From contig JABYQS010000928.1 of assembly GCA_022592435.1 (NCBI GenBank), positions 1 through 11,006 of the forward strand: DNA of 11,006 nt, in the 5' to 3' direction. The notes under the pieces are model-generated. The model saw only the letters and a program-made list of their open reading frames with translations. It searched no databases and was not told the origin of the DNA. Positions 1 to 7,083 of this stretch are shown here, in pieces (positions within the stretch are counted from its first letter, which is position 1; every line of letters begins with the position of its first letter). The position numbers were made by a program, and so were the translations under genes. This DNA is from Cerioporus squamosus (taxonomy: Eukaryota > Basidiomycota > Agaricomycetes > Polyporales > Polyporaceae).

Positions 1-559
1 TGTTGGTGACCCGGGCCTGTCGCGTACGACCGCCTTATGGGCGACGTTCTCGGCTCGAAGTTGGTCAAGAGGCGCGGCGCCGAAGCAAGGCTCAGCTGGA
101 CGGCCTGCAGGCAAGCGAAATGAGCCCAGAGGCCAAGAACATCGCGGTGTCCAAGACACGCAGTACACACCCGCTTGCAGCCACCACCGGCTGGTGTACA
201 CTGTGAACGCTCCCAGGAAGAACACCCTCCGTGCTCGCTCCGGGATGATAGGAGCGAGCCGCGCACGTCGAGAGCACTCCTCCTGCTTGACTGCTCAGCA
301 TCATCAGGAAACGCGTTATTTGCTGTGCGGAGACAGGCGTCTCTGTGGCTCTATGGGCTCTATCCGACTCTATCCGAGCTATCGGGGAATCATTTTCCCG
401 TCGGCAAGCTCGAGCTCTGTGAACACATACTAGACACTGGTACCGGAAGGGCAGAACAGCTCTTACCATGGAAATGCGATCATGATGGGGCAGTAGTTGG
501 CCGTTAAGAACAGAATATTGAGGTGGGATGGGGAGAGGGGAAGGGAGAGGGCTCGGACG

Positions 560-650
560 TGTCTCTGGACAGAGCCGGATAGAGACAGCTGCTCCGGATA
601 GAGCCAGGTAGAGACAGGGCGCTCCGGGCAGAGACCGGCGGCTCGGTATG
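560..650. repeat. Degenerate minisatellite with GGATAGAG/GGTAGAG units
   Basis: Roughly 30-bp imperfect units follow one another. Each begins near AGAGCCGGATAGAGACAG or AGAGCCAGGTAGAGACAG, ends in GCTCCGG, and leads into a decayed third unit AGAGACCGGCGGCTCGG. The first two units persist in copy B (about 9970-10033). The third is missing there, together with the following sequence. The array is non-coding as far as can be seen. Confidence 0.6.
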
Positions 651-730
651 ATGGGGGGGATCTCCATCGCGCTGTCGCTCCGCCTAGCACCGCACAGCCG
701 GGATAGCGCCAAACGCGTTTCCTGATGATG
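631..730. other. 100-bp segment present only in repeat copy A
   Basis: Between the shared flanks GCTCCGGGCA and ACTCCGACGG, copy A carries 100 bp while copy B carries only AGAT (10034-10037). The left breakpoint falls in the third unit of the degenerate minisatellite, which suggests slippage or end-joining there. The segment contains a run of seven G (653-659) and no recognisable gene or target-site duplication. Confidence 0.9.
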
Positions 731-1750
731 ACTCCGACGGTAGCTGCACTCGCAGCACTGCGGCCGAGTGCGGAGATGGCGACGACTGCCAGTGCACAGT
801 CCCGGCCGCGCCGCGACGTGTGCCATGCCCGTCGAAGCGACGCTCGGACCCACAGGCAATTACCAGCCGTGCGGGTGCTTGGTTGCGCGGGTGTGCGGAT
901 ATGCGGGTTCAGCCCTGGTTCAGCCACTGAATGCGACCTTCTGCCGCTAGGGAGCTGGACGTGTCGGCGGCCTGGAGGCTGGAGCGAAAACAGTCCACAC
1001 ACCGCACACCGGCACTGCGTCGGTAGATCGCACAACAGGGGTTGATTATTGCGTCTGCGCGTTACTACATGACATGCGTGCCGTTCGACGTGGAGAGCCT
1101 CGGCGACGGGAACTGTCCGGGTGCACGACCTGCCAGAGCCCAGACGGCAGCGCCCACCGTATCCTCCAGGCTCCTGCAGGCATTGCATGGCACTCTGGAT
1201 GCAGAGAGCGACGACTCGGACGAGCGTCCCTGCACACGCCAAGTCAATCAGCAACACGGGCGTGATACGCACCGTGGATATGTTTCACATTGAACGGACG
1301 GCCGAAAGCTCGGAGCCGTCGCGTCCTGCACTCGCACGTACTACGCATCGCCCTCGCCGTCCGAACCTGCAAGGGAGCCGTGTTGTAGGACGCAGAGTAA
1401 AGCTCAAGCGCATTGCGGGACGTCCTCAATGGTGCACCGTCTCCCGGGCGGTCGGGCATGCACTGTGTGTCGACAATCGGGCTTGAAGTGTACCCGGGAC
1501 TGCAGAGTTGATGAACGGGATGAAGTCGGAGTCCTGCAGCCTGCCTGCAGCCTTGACGTACCGGGAAGCTGGAGCCGTCGTGTAGCAGACCGGTGCGAGA
1601 CACCGCGAGGGCACCGCTCTGATGCGGACTTTGTGTAGCGGGGGAGACCCGAGCCGTCGCCGCCCATATTCGAGATGATTGGGGTGCCGTCCAAGCGAGA
1701 CGAAGTGTCCGTCTCTAGCGCGTCCGCTTGCGACGTTCGCCCGCCGTGTC

Positions 1751-1769
1751 GTGTCAGTACGTCTGACAC
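1751..1769. repeat. Perfect 7-bp inverted repeat with 5-bp loop
   Basis: GTGTCAG (1751-1757) and CTGACAC (1763-1769) are exact reverse complements around TACGT. The palindrome lies about 60 bp upstream of the TATA box at 1831, just past the last base that can be compared with copy B. That position would suit a dimeric regulator site, but function is inferred from position only. Confidence 0.6.
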
Positions 1770-1830
1770 AGGGCGGGTCGCGTGCCGAAGGGCCGGACAG
1801 GTTTGGGCCAAGGCGCGGGGCAGGGAGGAG

Positions 1831-1838
1831 TATATAAG
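1831..1838 (+). promoter_or_regulatory. TATA box (TATATAAG)
   Basis: A consensus TATATAAG sits in otherwise GC-rich DNA and is followed about 180 bp downstream by a canonical intron (2016-2078). Transcription would be expected to start near 1860. The ATG at 1839 overlaps the box, so it is unlikely to be a translation start. Confidence 0.5.
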
Positions 1839-1860
1839 ATGCGTGGAGAGCGCAGAGGTT

Positions 1861-2760
1861 GGCCGTGTGCTGCTCACCTGGTCTTTCCGCTACAGTTCCC
1901 ATTGCCACACCGCTGGATCCCGCTACTCCTCCTGGTCTGCAGCACGTCGAGCACGCTCGTTGCTGTCTCGCCAACGCGCGTTCGCAGCGGCTCCGCTCCA
2001 ACCGGTCTCGGGCAGGTACGTACCTGGGATTGCGTTCGTTCTGGGTATACAATTTGCTGACCGATGTATGGTATGCAGGCGTCTTGATTGCGATTGCCAC
2101 CGGGTGCTGCCAGAGGAGGAATGCGGTCGGGACGTTTGGCGGAGTTATTGTGCCTCACCTGCGCAGACCGTACTGGTTGCAGTAGTGTTGCAAGCCGACG
2201 GTGGGCATGGTGGTAGAGGGAGACGAGGCGAGGCGCATGCGGAGGAGGGCTGCAGGGCGGTCAGTAGACTGTCGCGGTAGAGTCATGTGTGCAGGACGTA
2301 CGTAGCAGTGAATAGAGATCCATGTCGTCAACGTGTCCCTCCAACCCCAGATCTACGCGGCACCCGGACAGAGGAGGATGTCGATGGCGGCACGGCGGCG
2401 AGAGGCGCAGAAGGGAGAGAGAGCGGACGTGCGCGAGGCTCACAAGCGAAGAGAGCGAGAGAGACGAGGAGAGCGCGGCAGAGGAGCTGTGTCGAATGCC
2501 TGGCAGACGTCAGTCCGAGACTCGCAAGCACGCAAGAGGCAGAAGGTGAGCCACTGAGGCAGAGTGCACGACACGAGAGACGGCCCGAGGCAGAAGCGCC
2601 TGCGAGCTTTCCCTACGCGCCCCGGCATTGCCTCTTCGTTTCCTCTCTTCCTCGGCGACGACTACGGGGTCCTCGCGGGCCCATCTCCTTGCTCTACTCA
2701 TACCACGCCAACCTGATTACTGCAGTTGCTCTTCGTTCTGGTGACCTGAAGACATGACGC
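1861..2760 (+). CDS. Unresolved spliced transcription unit, possibly a gene
   Basis: No family was recognised and no start codon is secure. Likely splice events are the intron 2016-2078 and a possible intron 2298-2350 (donor GTACGT, acceptor CCCCAG). A GTGAGC donor at 2546 may pair with the acceptor ATTACTGCAG near 2726. One frame spans the first intron and reads GVLIAIATGCCQRRN and then GTFGGVIVPHL, which is hydrophobic and protein-like. Exon 2351-2545 reads as a highly basic helical segment rich in Arg, Glu and Lys in frame with its donor, and the next exon would end quickly in LLFVLVT and a stop. The frames of these pieces were not reconciled into one product. It could equally be a non-coding RNA or a decayed gene. 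Confidence 0.25.
2016..2078 (+). other. Probable spliceosomal intron (63 nt)
   Basis: The donor GTACGT follows GGGCAG. A TTTGCTGAC branch-like site lies about 22 nt before the acceptor TATGCAG. The length is divisible by three, so one frame stays open whether or not it is spliced. It is the clearest intron in the 1831-2760 transcription unit and supports plus-strand transcription from the TATA box at 1831. Confidence 0.55.
2378..2560 (+). repeat. Purine-rich (GA) low-complexity tract
   Basis: The plus strand is dominated by GAGA, GGAG and GCGAG words, with few T. This drives the Arg/Glu-rich translation of exon 2351-2545, so that translation is weak evidence for a gene. A polypurine tract ending at a GTGAGC donor could also act as an exonic splicing enhancer. 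Confidence 0.5.
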
Positions 2761-2859
2761 AGACACGCGACATCCGGAAATCCTAGGCTCTGAGGAGACT
2801 GCACATGCGCGTACGGGCCCGCCGGGGCGCGTCGTATCGTAAGGCGATCACGCGGTAAC

Positions 2860-3144
2860 ATGTCCGTGGACATTCAGTTCTTCGGTAAGTCGTTTATGCT
2901 CGTTGTTTGGTCGGGCGAAATCTGGAGGAGGGTGGGTGTGGGGAAGCGATGGCGTGTAGAACAGTCATAGGCGGAGGATGTTGGCTAGGAGCGTAGCTGG
3001 AGGCGGGGTCCTGAATAATGAATGCGTTCTGCGACGTCGACGGTGTCCCTATAGGGTGTAGTGAAGATTCCTGCGGACGACGTCCGGGTGCAGTACATAC
3101 CCAGGAGATACGAAGTCTCTAGCTGCGATCTAGTTCGTCTGTGA
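2860..3144 (+). CDS. Possible two-exon mini-gene
   Basis: Exon 1 (2860-2884) starts at ATG, reads MSVDIQFF and ends in a perfect GTAAGT donor. After the acceptor CCCTATAG (3051-3054), 3055-3144 reads GVVKIPADDVRVQYIPRRY followed by a short tail and TGA. That segment has balanced composition and looks coding. The two exons are out of phase by one base, because exon 1 ends in phase 1 while the second segment needs phase 0. Either a small exon was missed in the 170-nt gap, or there is a one-base indel, or the pieces are unrelated. No family recognised. Confidence 0.3.
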
Positions 3145-3365
3145 ACCTATCCACTGCATGAAGCTTCCAGAGCCTCGAGTCCGCACTGAGCTCGTTCCCA
3201 TGAACCGCCTCTACTGATCAGTAGCTAGCGTTGCAGTGCCGTCACACTCGTTCTCCCTTGGCAACGTCGGGATTCTGCGGAAACTATGATCAAGGCACGG
3301 TGGCAGCTTGATGGGCTTAAAGCCCCTCGACCCAGCACCTTCTCGTACGCTGAAGCTCGCTCGTC
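3145..3365. other. Intergenic 5' region of the membrane-protein gene
   Basis: No coding segment was seen. The region holds the inverted repeat at 3313-3325 and no clear TATA box. The ATG at 3366 has the context CTCGTCATGAGC. Confidence 0.5.
3313..3325. repeat. Inverted repeat GGGCTT-A-AAGCCC
   Basis: This is a perfect 6-bp palindrome with a one-base centre, ending 40 bp before the start codon of the membrane-protein gene. It could be a regulator site or a small 5'-leader hairpin. It is short enough to occur by chance. Confidence 0.4.
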
Positions 3366-4790
3366 ATGAGCACCAGCCCGAGCGTACACGCCACACAAAA
3401 CCTCGATGTCACCCAAGCAGAGTACATACACGATCTCGCGAAGCTCGCAAAAGATGGTCTGCAGGAGCTCTACTCCCGATGGTACGTCCTCGGGGCTAGC
3501 GGGATAGACGTGGTAGTACGAGTGGGATCCCTCGGTACGTGTCCTGCAGTTCATGCCGCGAGCCCAACTCACACTGCCCGCAATCTCAGCATTCTTCACC
3601 GCCATCGCGATGGGAGCAGCCTACTCGATCTTGTACGTCGCGTGATTCTCTCTTCGCGGCCTGGGCAGCCCTCACCTCGGACCCGTACCAGCTCACGACA
3701 GCCCGGACGCGCAGCGAGAGACACAGTCGCGAACACACTGCTCTGCATCGTCGCCCTGTGGTGGACGTCTGCCGCGGCTTCCGCCGTCACCGTGCTTTCC
3801 AGAGCTTTGCAGCGGTACTACCGTCTGGCGAGCGACATGGGCGCGATCGCGGACCAGCTCGATGGCGTTATCGAGTGCGCTGGCAGTGCGAGCGACTGCG
3901 CGTACGCGTTCCACTATCACAACCCCGTGTACACGTATGCGATGGACCGCTGTGTTGGGACGATGGCGGTGTCTGCTAAGGTGAGCTGTCCCTGGCCCGG
4001 GCTGTCTGCGCGCGCCGCGACGGAGTCTGATCGATGCACTCGTACTGGCAGGCAGTCGCGATGGAGGCCTTTGTGTGCGTCTTCCTGTGGGGCCTCTTGA
4101 AGAGCGGGACTGCAAGGGTCGTCAAGGGCGGCATTCTTGCGCTCTCCCTCGCGAGTTCTGGTATGTCTGCGCGTACCTCCATCTACCTAGACGTGCTGAC
4201 ATCGGGTATTCTTGCGACACAGTCTCCGCCGCTGTCCATACGAAACGTGCATGCTGGCCTGGCCCCGTGCCTGCAGAATCCAAGATCCCACCGTGGAATG
4301 TCGTGGAAGAGGACGTGGAGACAGACTCCACGACGTCCCGGCTCTTCTGGGCGACGGTCGTGCTGGGGCTCTGGCTCGGTAGCCAGCGGTTGTGGTGCGT
4401 GCCCCACATCCTGTGCTCCTGCAAACTGACACCCAATTGGCATGCTGGCTCGTGCGTAGGGAGAACCGGCACATCATCAGAGACGGACCGCCCGCGCACG
4501 ATCAGTCCGCTCAGGTGTCCCCGAAATCGCGAGTCCGGCGGCCTGTCCTGGTGTACGCGGTGCCCTTGTGCGCCCTATTGGTACGACGATGTTGCGTGCA
4601 GCTTCCTTCGTCAGCATATGGTGCTCATGTGACGTTTCCTGGACAGATGTTGACGCTCGTCCGGGAGGCACTCTGGGACCCGCGGAACCTGGTCGAGTAT
4701 GCGGTCGTGTCGTGGATCAATGGGTTCTGCTTCCCGCTCCTCGTGCGTTTTTTCCCGGCTCTCCTCCGACTCGTGTCTTCGTGTAGCTGA
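3366..4790 (+). CDS. Multi-pass membrane protein, seven exons, no known family
   Basis: Exons are 3366-3481, 3550-3632, 3692-3980, 4052-4160, 4223-4394, 4460-4580 and 4647-4790. Introns are 59-71 nt with donors GTACGT, GTACGT, GTGAGC, GTATGT, GTGCGT and GTACGA. From exon 2 onward every splice phase agrees, and the last exon ends in TGA. The N-terminus (MSTSPSVHATQNLDVTQAEY) is soluble, followed by an amphipathic segment. Hydrophobic helices follow: LTLPAISAFFTAIAMGAA, VANTLLCIVALWWTSAAAS, VAMEAFVCVFLWGLL, GGILALSLAS, LFWATVVLGLWLGS, VLVYAVPLCALL and YAVVSWINGFCFPLL. That makes six or seven membrane spans in about 344 residues. Exon 1 ends in phase 2 but exon 2 needs phase 0, so one base appears to be missing; loss of one G at the CGATGG/GTACGT junction would explain it. 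A weak donor TAC/GTCCTC is the alternative. A receptor-like role is only a guess from topology. Confidence 0.7.
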
Positions 4791-5270
4791 CCCTCAGCGC
4801 CTGGGTGTGTACAGGGTCTCTGCCCGTGTGTTTTGCTCCTTGCATACTGTGTGACGAGTCCGGACGATGGCGGGATGGTGAAGGTAGAGAGCACAGCTGG
4901 TGACGGTGGAGCATAAGGCTGCATCTGAATGTGCACTGCGGTGTACAAGGACGCGGATGACGATAATGTACGTGGTCTACCAGGCTCGCGTACTCTCTGA
5001 CTCACCCTTGCTCTTCCTCGACGCTCGAAACGAACACATACGATTCGGCTGGTGCATATAGCGTCGTCAATCGGCCTTGCTTCACCTGGTCGTGTGGAAC
5101 CATCGTCGTCGCCAAAGCACTGGCCGCAGCAGACGTTCATGCTGTACCGAATACAGTACTCCACTCGAACTTCCGCTTAGCGCTGGGCTCGGCGGCTGGT
5201 AGCCTCGTGTCTGCCCCAACCTCCGAGCGCGCAGCACAAGATCTCCCAGGACGATCGTCTGCCTTAGGGC
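4791..5270. other. Intergenic region, no convincing gene
   Basis: The 3' flank of the membrane-protein gene. A minus-strand ORF runs from about 5164 to 4625 and includes MNVCCGQCFGDDDGS and a GTGAGT donor word near 5004. It overlaps the last exon of the plus-strand gene and lacks a matched acceptor and continuation, so it was not called. Nothing else stands out. Confidence 0.4.
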
Positions 5271-5333
5271 ACTATAGGGGGTATATAGGACACAGGAGGA
5301 CTCTGGGGGGTATATAGGGCACAAGGGGAGGAC
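5271..5333. repeat. Tandem pair of GTATATAGG-CACA-GGAGGAC units
   Basis: GGTATATAGGACACAGGAGG (from 5280) recurs 29 bp later as GGTATATAGGGCACAAGGGG, each followed by AC or AGGAC. A partial unit, GCACTATAGGGGG, precedes them (5269-5281). Each unit carries a TATATA core flanked by G-runs. The array lies about 215-280 bp upstream of the next start codon, so it may be part of an upstream promoter or simply a minisatellite. Confidence 0.7.
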
Positions 5334-5449
5334 GCAGGCGGACTTGGGCAGAGCAGAGGACTCGGAGAGGTCGTGCAGACGGGCTGGACAGGAGAAACGA
5401 ATGTATTACCAGCACCAGTAGTACGTATTCAACTGTCTAATACATCCAC

Positions 5450-5505
5450 GAACACGCCCCGGGGAACCCAACTCGTCCGTGCGACGACAGAACACGTCCC
5501 GGGGT
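5450..5505 (+). promoter_or_regulatory. Paired GAACACG(C/T)CCCGGGG motif, 40 bp apart
   Basis: GAACACGCCCCGGGGAAC at 5450 and GAACACGTCCCGGGGTAC at 5490 match in 15 of the first 16 positions. They lie exactly 40 bp apart, about 45-98 bp upstream of the ATG at 5548. Helical spacing and promoter-proximal position suggest two binding sites for one transcription factor, possibly of the zinc-cluster type that recognises CCG/CGG. The factor assignment is inference. Confidence 0.5.
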
Positions 5506-5513
5506 ACGAGCGC

Positions 5514-5520
5514 CTATATT
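5514..5520 (+). promoter_or_regulatory. TATA-like element (CTATATT)
   Basis: This AT-rich element begins 34 bp before the ATG at 5548 and is followed by a pyrimidine-rich stretch, CTCGTCTCTTGTCTCC, where transcription could start. The leader would be very short. The ATG context ACCACCACCATGTCT is close to ideal for translation start. Confidence 0.4.
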
Positions 5521-5547
5521 GCTCGTCTCTTGTCTCCGACCACCACC

Positions 5548-6130
5548 ATGTCTCCTCATTCTGCCTTCACTTCGACACTCTTTACTGGGGAACTCGTGTC
5601 AAGTCTGCGCTACGGCTATTGAAGACATGCTTGCTCACCTGGAACTCCGGTTCCTCGACATCCGGACAGCTCGAGACTTGTAGGCTGGCCGTAGGGACTG
5701 GGCTAGAGGAGCACAGGAAGCACTTGGGAGCTGACTGAGCGACGTACAGTGTCTGCGTGGATTGGAAGGTACGCATTTTCTAGCATACTTGTGCTCTCTC
5801 GCTGCTGGGTGGACTGGGGACGACCTGATGTGCTGGCAGCAACCAGACAAGACCCGGCCTCGGAGATCGTCAGACGAGCGCGAGAGATGCGAGAATACGC
5901 ACTCAGGTGAGTAGTCCTCGCCTCGTATAGTCTCTGCTTGTGCTTGCAGGCTGGAGGACGCTGTCGGGGACGGCGTGCAGATGCTTTGCTGGGAATTTGC
6001 GCTCAGACTGGGTCAGAAGCTGCTCTGGGATCGCGAGCTGACCACACACGTTCCTAGCTATGCCTCACGGCTCTTCCCGGATCCTCCGATGCGCGAAACA
6101 ACCGGACTGCACCCAGCAGCGCCGGACTGA
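5548..6130 (+). CDS. Helical soluble protein, four exons, with one-base frame break
   Basis: Exons are 5548-5679, 5740-5768, 5840-5906 and 5950-6130. Introns are 60, 71 and 43 nt with donors GTAGGC, GTACGC and GTGAGT. The start has an excellent context and reads MSPHSAFTSTLFTGELVSSL. That frame hits TGA at 5620, but a shift of one base within 5611-5617 continues into IEDMLAHLELRFLDIRTARD. Later exons give ASEIVRRAREMREYALRLED, then GDGVQMLCWEFALRLGQKLL and ELTTHVPSYASRLFPDPP. The segments are amphipathic helices with no membrane span and no recognised family. With one base removed, all phases agree and the product is 135 residues ending at 6130. The first acceptor is uncertain: TGAG (5739) keeps the downstream frame, while the more canonical TACAG (5749) does not. 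The gene may be longer, as the entry for 6189-6652 explains. Confidence 0.55.
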
Positions 6131-6188
6131 AGGTATATCAGAGTCAGTGCGTGGACAAATACACTACGAACGCACCTCAAGCTCCCAG

Positions 6189-6652
6189 GCCCGTCTTCGT
6201 TGAGCTGGATGGCCAGAACGTCGGCGAGGGGCAGTCTGCACAAGAAAGGTACGTGAGCAGACGTTCACGAGGCAGGTGCGCACTGCACGCAGGCTGCAGC
6301 AGTGTGAAGAACGCGTGTAGCGCGGTCGCTCTCGCCGCTCCACGCCAAGTCGTCCGTGTGTCAACAGCACGCGGTCCTAGCAACCTGCTCGACGCTAACA
6401 GATCAGAACAGCAAGCCAGCAAAATGCTAGCGAAGACTCACGAAGCTCGTCGACGAGGCCGCGCTGCGCGCATCCTCTCTCCAACCACAGGTCCGGGCGG
6501 CAGCGACCAGCGAGCGCAGCGCAATGACTGGGACAGATGACCGTGCTGGCGAGCAGCCCAGGAGCTTGATGGCCCAGGAGAACATGCCCGGGAGCGCCGG
6601 CAAACAGCCCGGGAGTTCGAACGCGGGCTCGACGACGTCCTCGGGAGCTTGA
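6189..6652 (+). CDS. Possible 3' continuation of the 5548 gene beyond a TGA codon
   Basis: Two further exons fit the same reading phase: 6189-6248 after acceptor GCTCCCAG, and 6436-6652 after an intron with GTACGT donor and CTAAC branch. They read PVFVELDGQNVGEGQSAQER, then LTKLVDEAALRASSLQPQV and a Ser/Gly/Thr-rich tail ending in TGA at 6650. The only obstacle is the in-frame TGA at 6128-6130, two bases before the GTATAT donor at 6133. If it were sense, the joined product would be about 227 residues. Options are a nonsense mutation in a decaying gene, a sequence error, or alternative ends. The acceptor GCGAAG (6435) keeps phase, whereas the stronger GCTAG (6430) does not. The last 43 bases lie in the 32-bp repeats. 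Confidence 0.4.
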
Positions 6653-6690
6653 ACGCGGGCTCGACGACGTGCCCGGGAGCGCTGGGGACG
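6610..6690. repeat. 32-bp tandem repeat (CGGGAG...GACGACGT)
   Basis: Unit 1 (6610-6641) and unit 2 (6642-6673) share CGGGAG, then GAACGCGGGCTCGACGACGT, and differ at only a few positions. A partial third unit, CGGGAGCGCTGGGGACG, starts at 6674. More decayed GGGAG/CAGGAG words occur upstream from about 6558. The 32-bp unit is not a multiple of three, so each unit shifts the frame; the stop of the possible 3' exon falls in unit 2. Confidence 0.8.
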
Positions 6691-6763
6691 TGTACACAAG
6701 CCGGCAAGAGGCGTAGGACGAAGTCAGCGCAGGAACCGCAGTATGTACGGTCCTGGCGGCGTG

Positions 6764-6837
6764 CTGAGAGCCCCGAGTGACAGGAAGGTTAGCAGGTGAA
6801 AACAGTACGCCGTCGCGAGCAGGTGAAGGATACTCAC
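6764..6837 (-). other. Probable minus-strand intron in an unresolved transcription unit
   Basis: On the minus strand, GACCTTG is followed by GTGAGT, a perfect TGCTAAC branch about 26 nt before the end, and the acceptor GGGCTCTCAG. All three signals are near consensus, so minus-strand transcription here is likely. The flanking exons are ambiguous. One frame reads DRGRVARVLVVDL and continues after splicing as ARRQDRTYCGSCADFVLRLL. Another reads ELSDQLWRIEDAWRASSSST. No frame links cleanly to the gene ending at 7084, so this may be a separate small gene, a 3'-UTR intron, or a decayed exon. It lies antisense to the 3' flank of the plus-strand gene. Confidence 0.5.
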
Positions 6838-7083
6838 CAAGGTCGACGACGAGGACGCGCGCCACGCGTCCTCTATCCTCCAGAGTTGGTCCGAGAGCTC
6901 CGTAGAGCCGAGCGGTAGAGCCCGGAGAGGCGGCGGCCACACAGGTCGTGCCACATTGCGGCTGTCGAGTAGTGACGGGCAGCTGGCCCTGCCTCAGGGC
7001 GCACCGAGCGCGAACAGCGACGAAAGCTGCAAGCCCATGGGACATTGGTCTCCTGGAGTCAACGTCGTGTCGCTCCCTTCGGT

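Larger units (their letters stand above)
1..1699. repeat. Long direct repeat, copy A
   Basis: This stretch matches 9407-11006 base for base apart from nine differences. The substitutions are at 224 (A/G), 830 (C/T), 880 (T/C), 956 (T/A) and 1330 (A/G). Copy B lacks one base near 165 (A), near 505 (T) and near 531 (G), and has 4 bp in place of 631-730. The alignment runs off both window ends, so neither repeat boundary is visible. No coding segment was convincing: open frames exist on both strands, but their translations are Arg/Ser/Pro-rich and fit no splice pattern. The substitutions show no C-to-T bias, so they do not look like repeat-induced point mutation. Confidence 0.97.

Noticed and set aside
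1..1699. Repeat-induced point mutation or other C-to-T decay of the repeat
   Set aside because: Only five substitutions separate the copies, with no consistent C-to-T or G-to-A direction.
2924..2945. G-quadruplex-like GGAGGAGGGTGGGTGTGGGG
   Set aside because: Only three runs of three or more G are present with a weaker fourth, so at best a two-layer structure. No context supports a role.
4625..5164. Minus-strand ORF of 179 codons
   Set aside because: It overlaps the well-supported last exon of the membrane-protein gene, and most of its translation is low-information. Only a short Cys/Asp-rich start looked protein-like.
6610..6690. CRISPR-like array
   Set aside because: The 32-bp units are directly adjacent with no unique spacers, and the genome context is eukaryotic.
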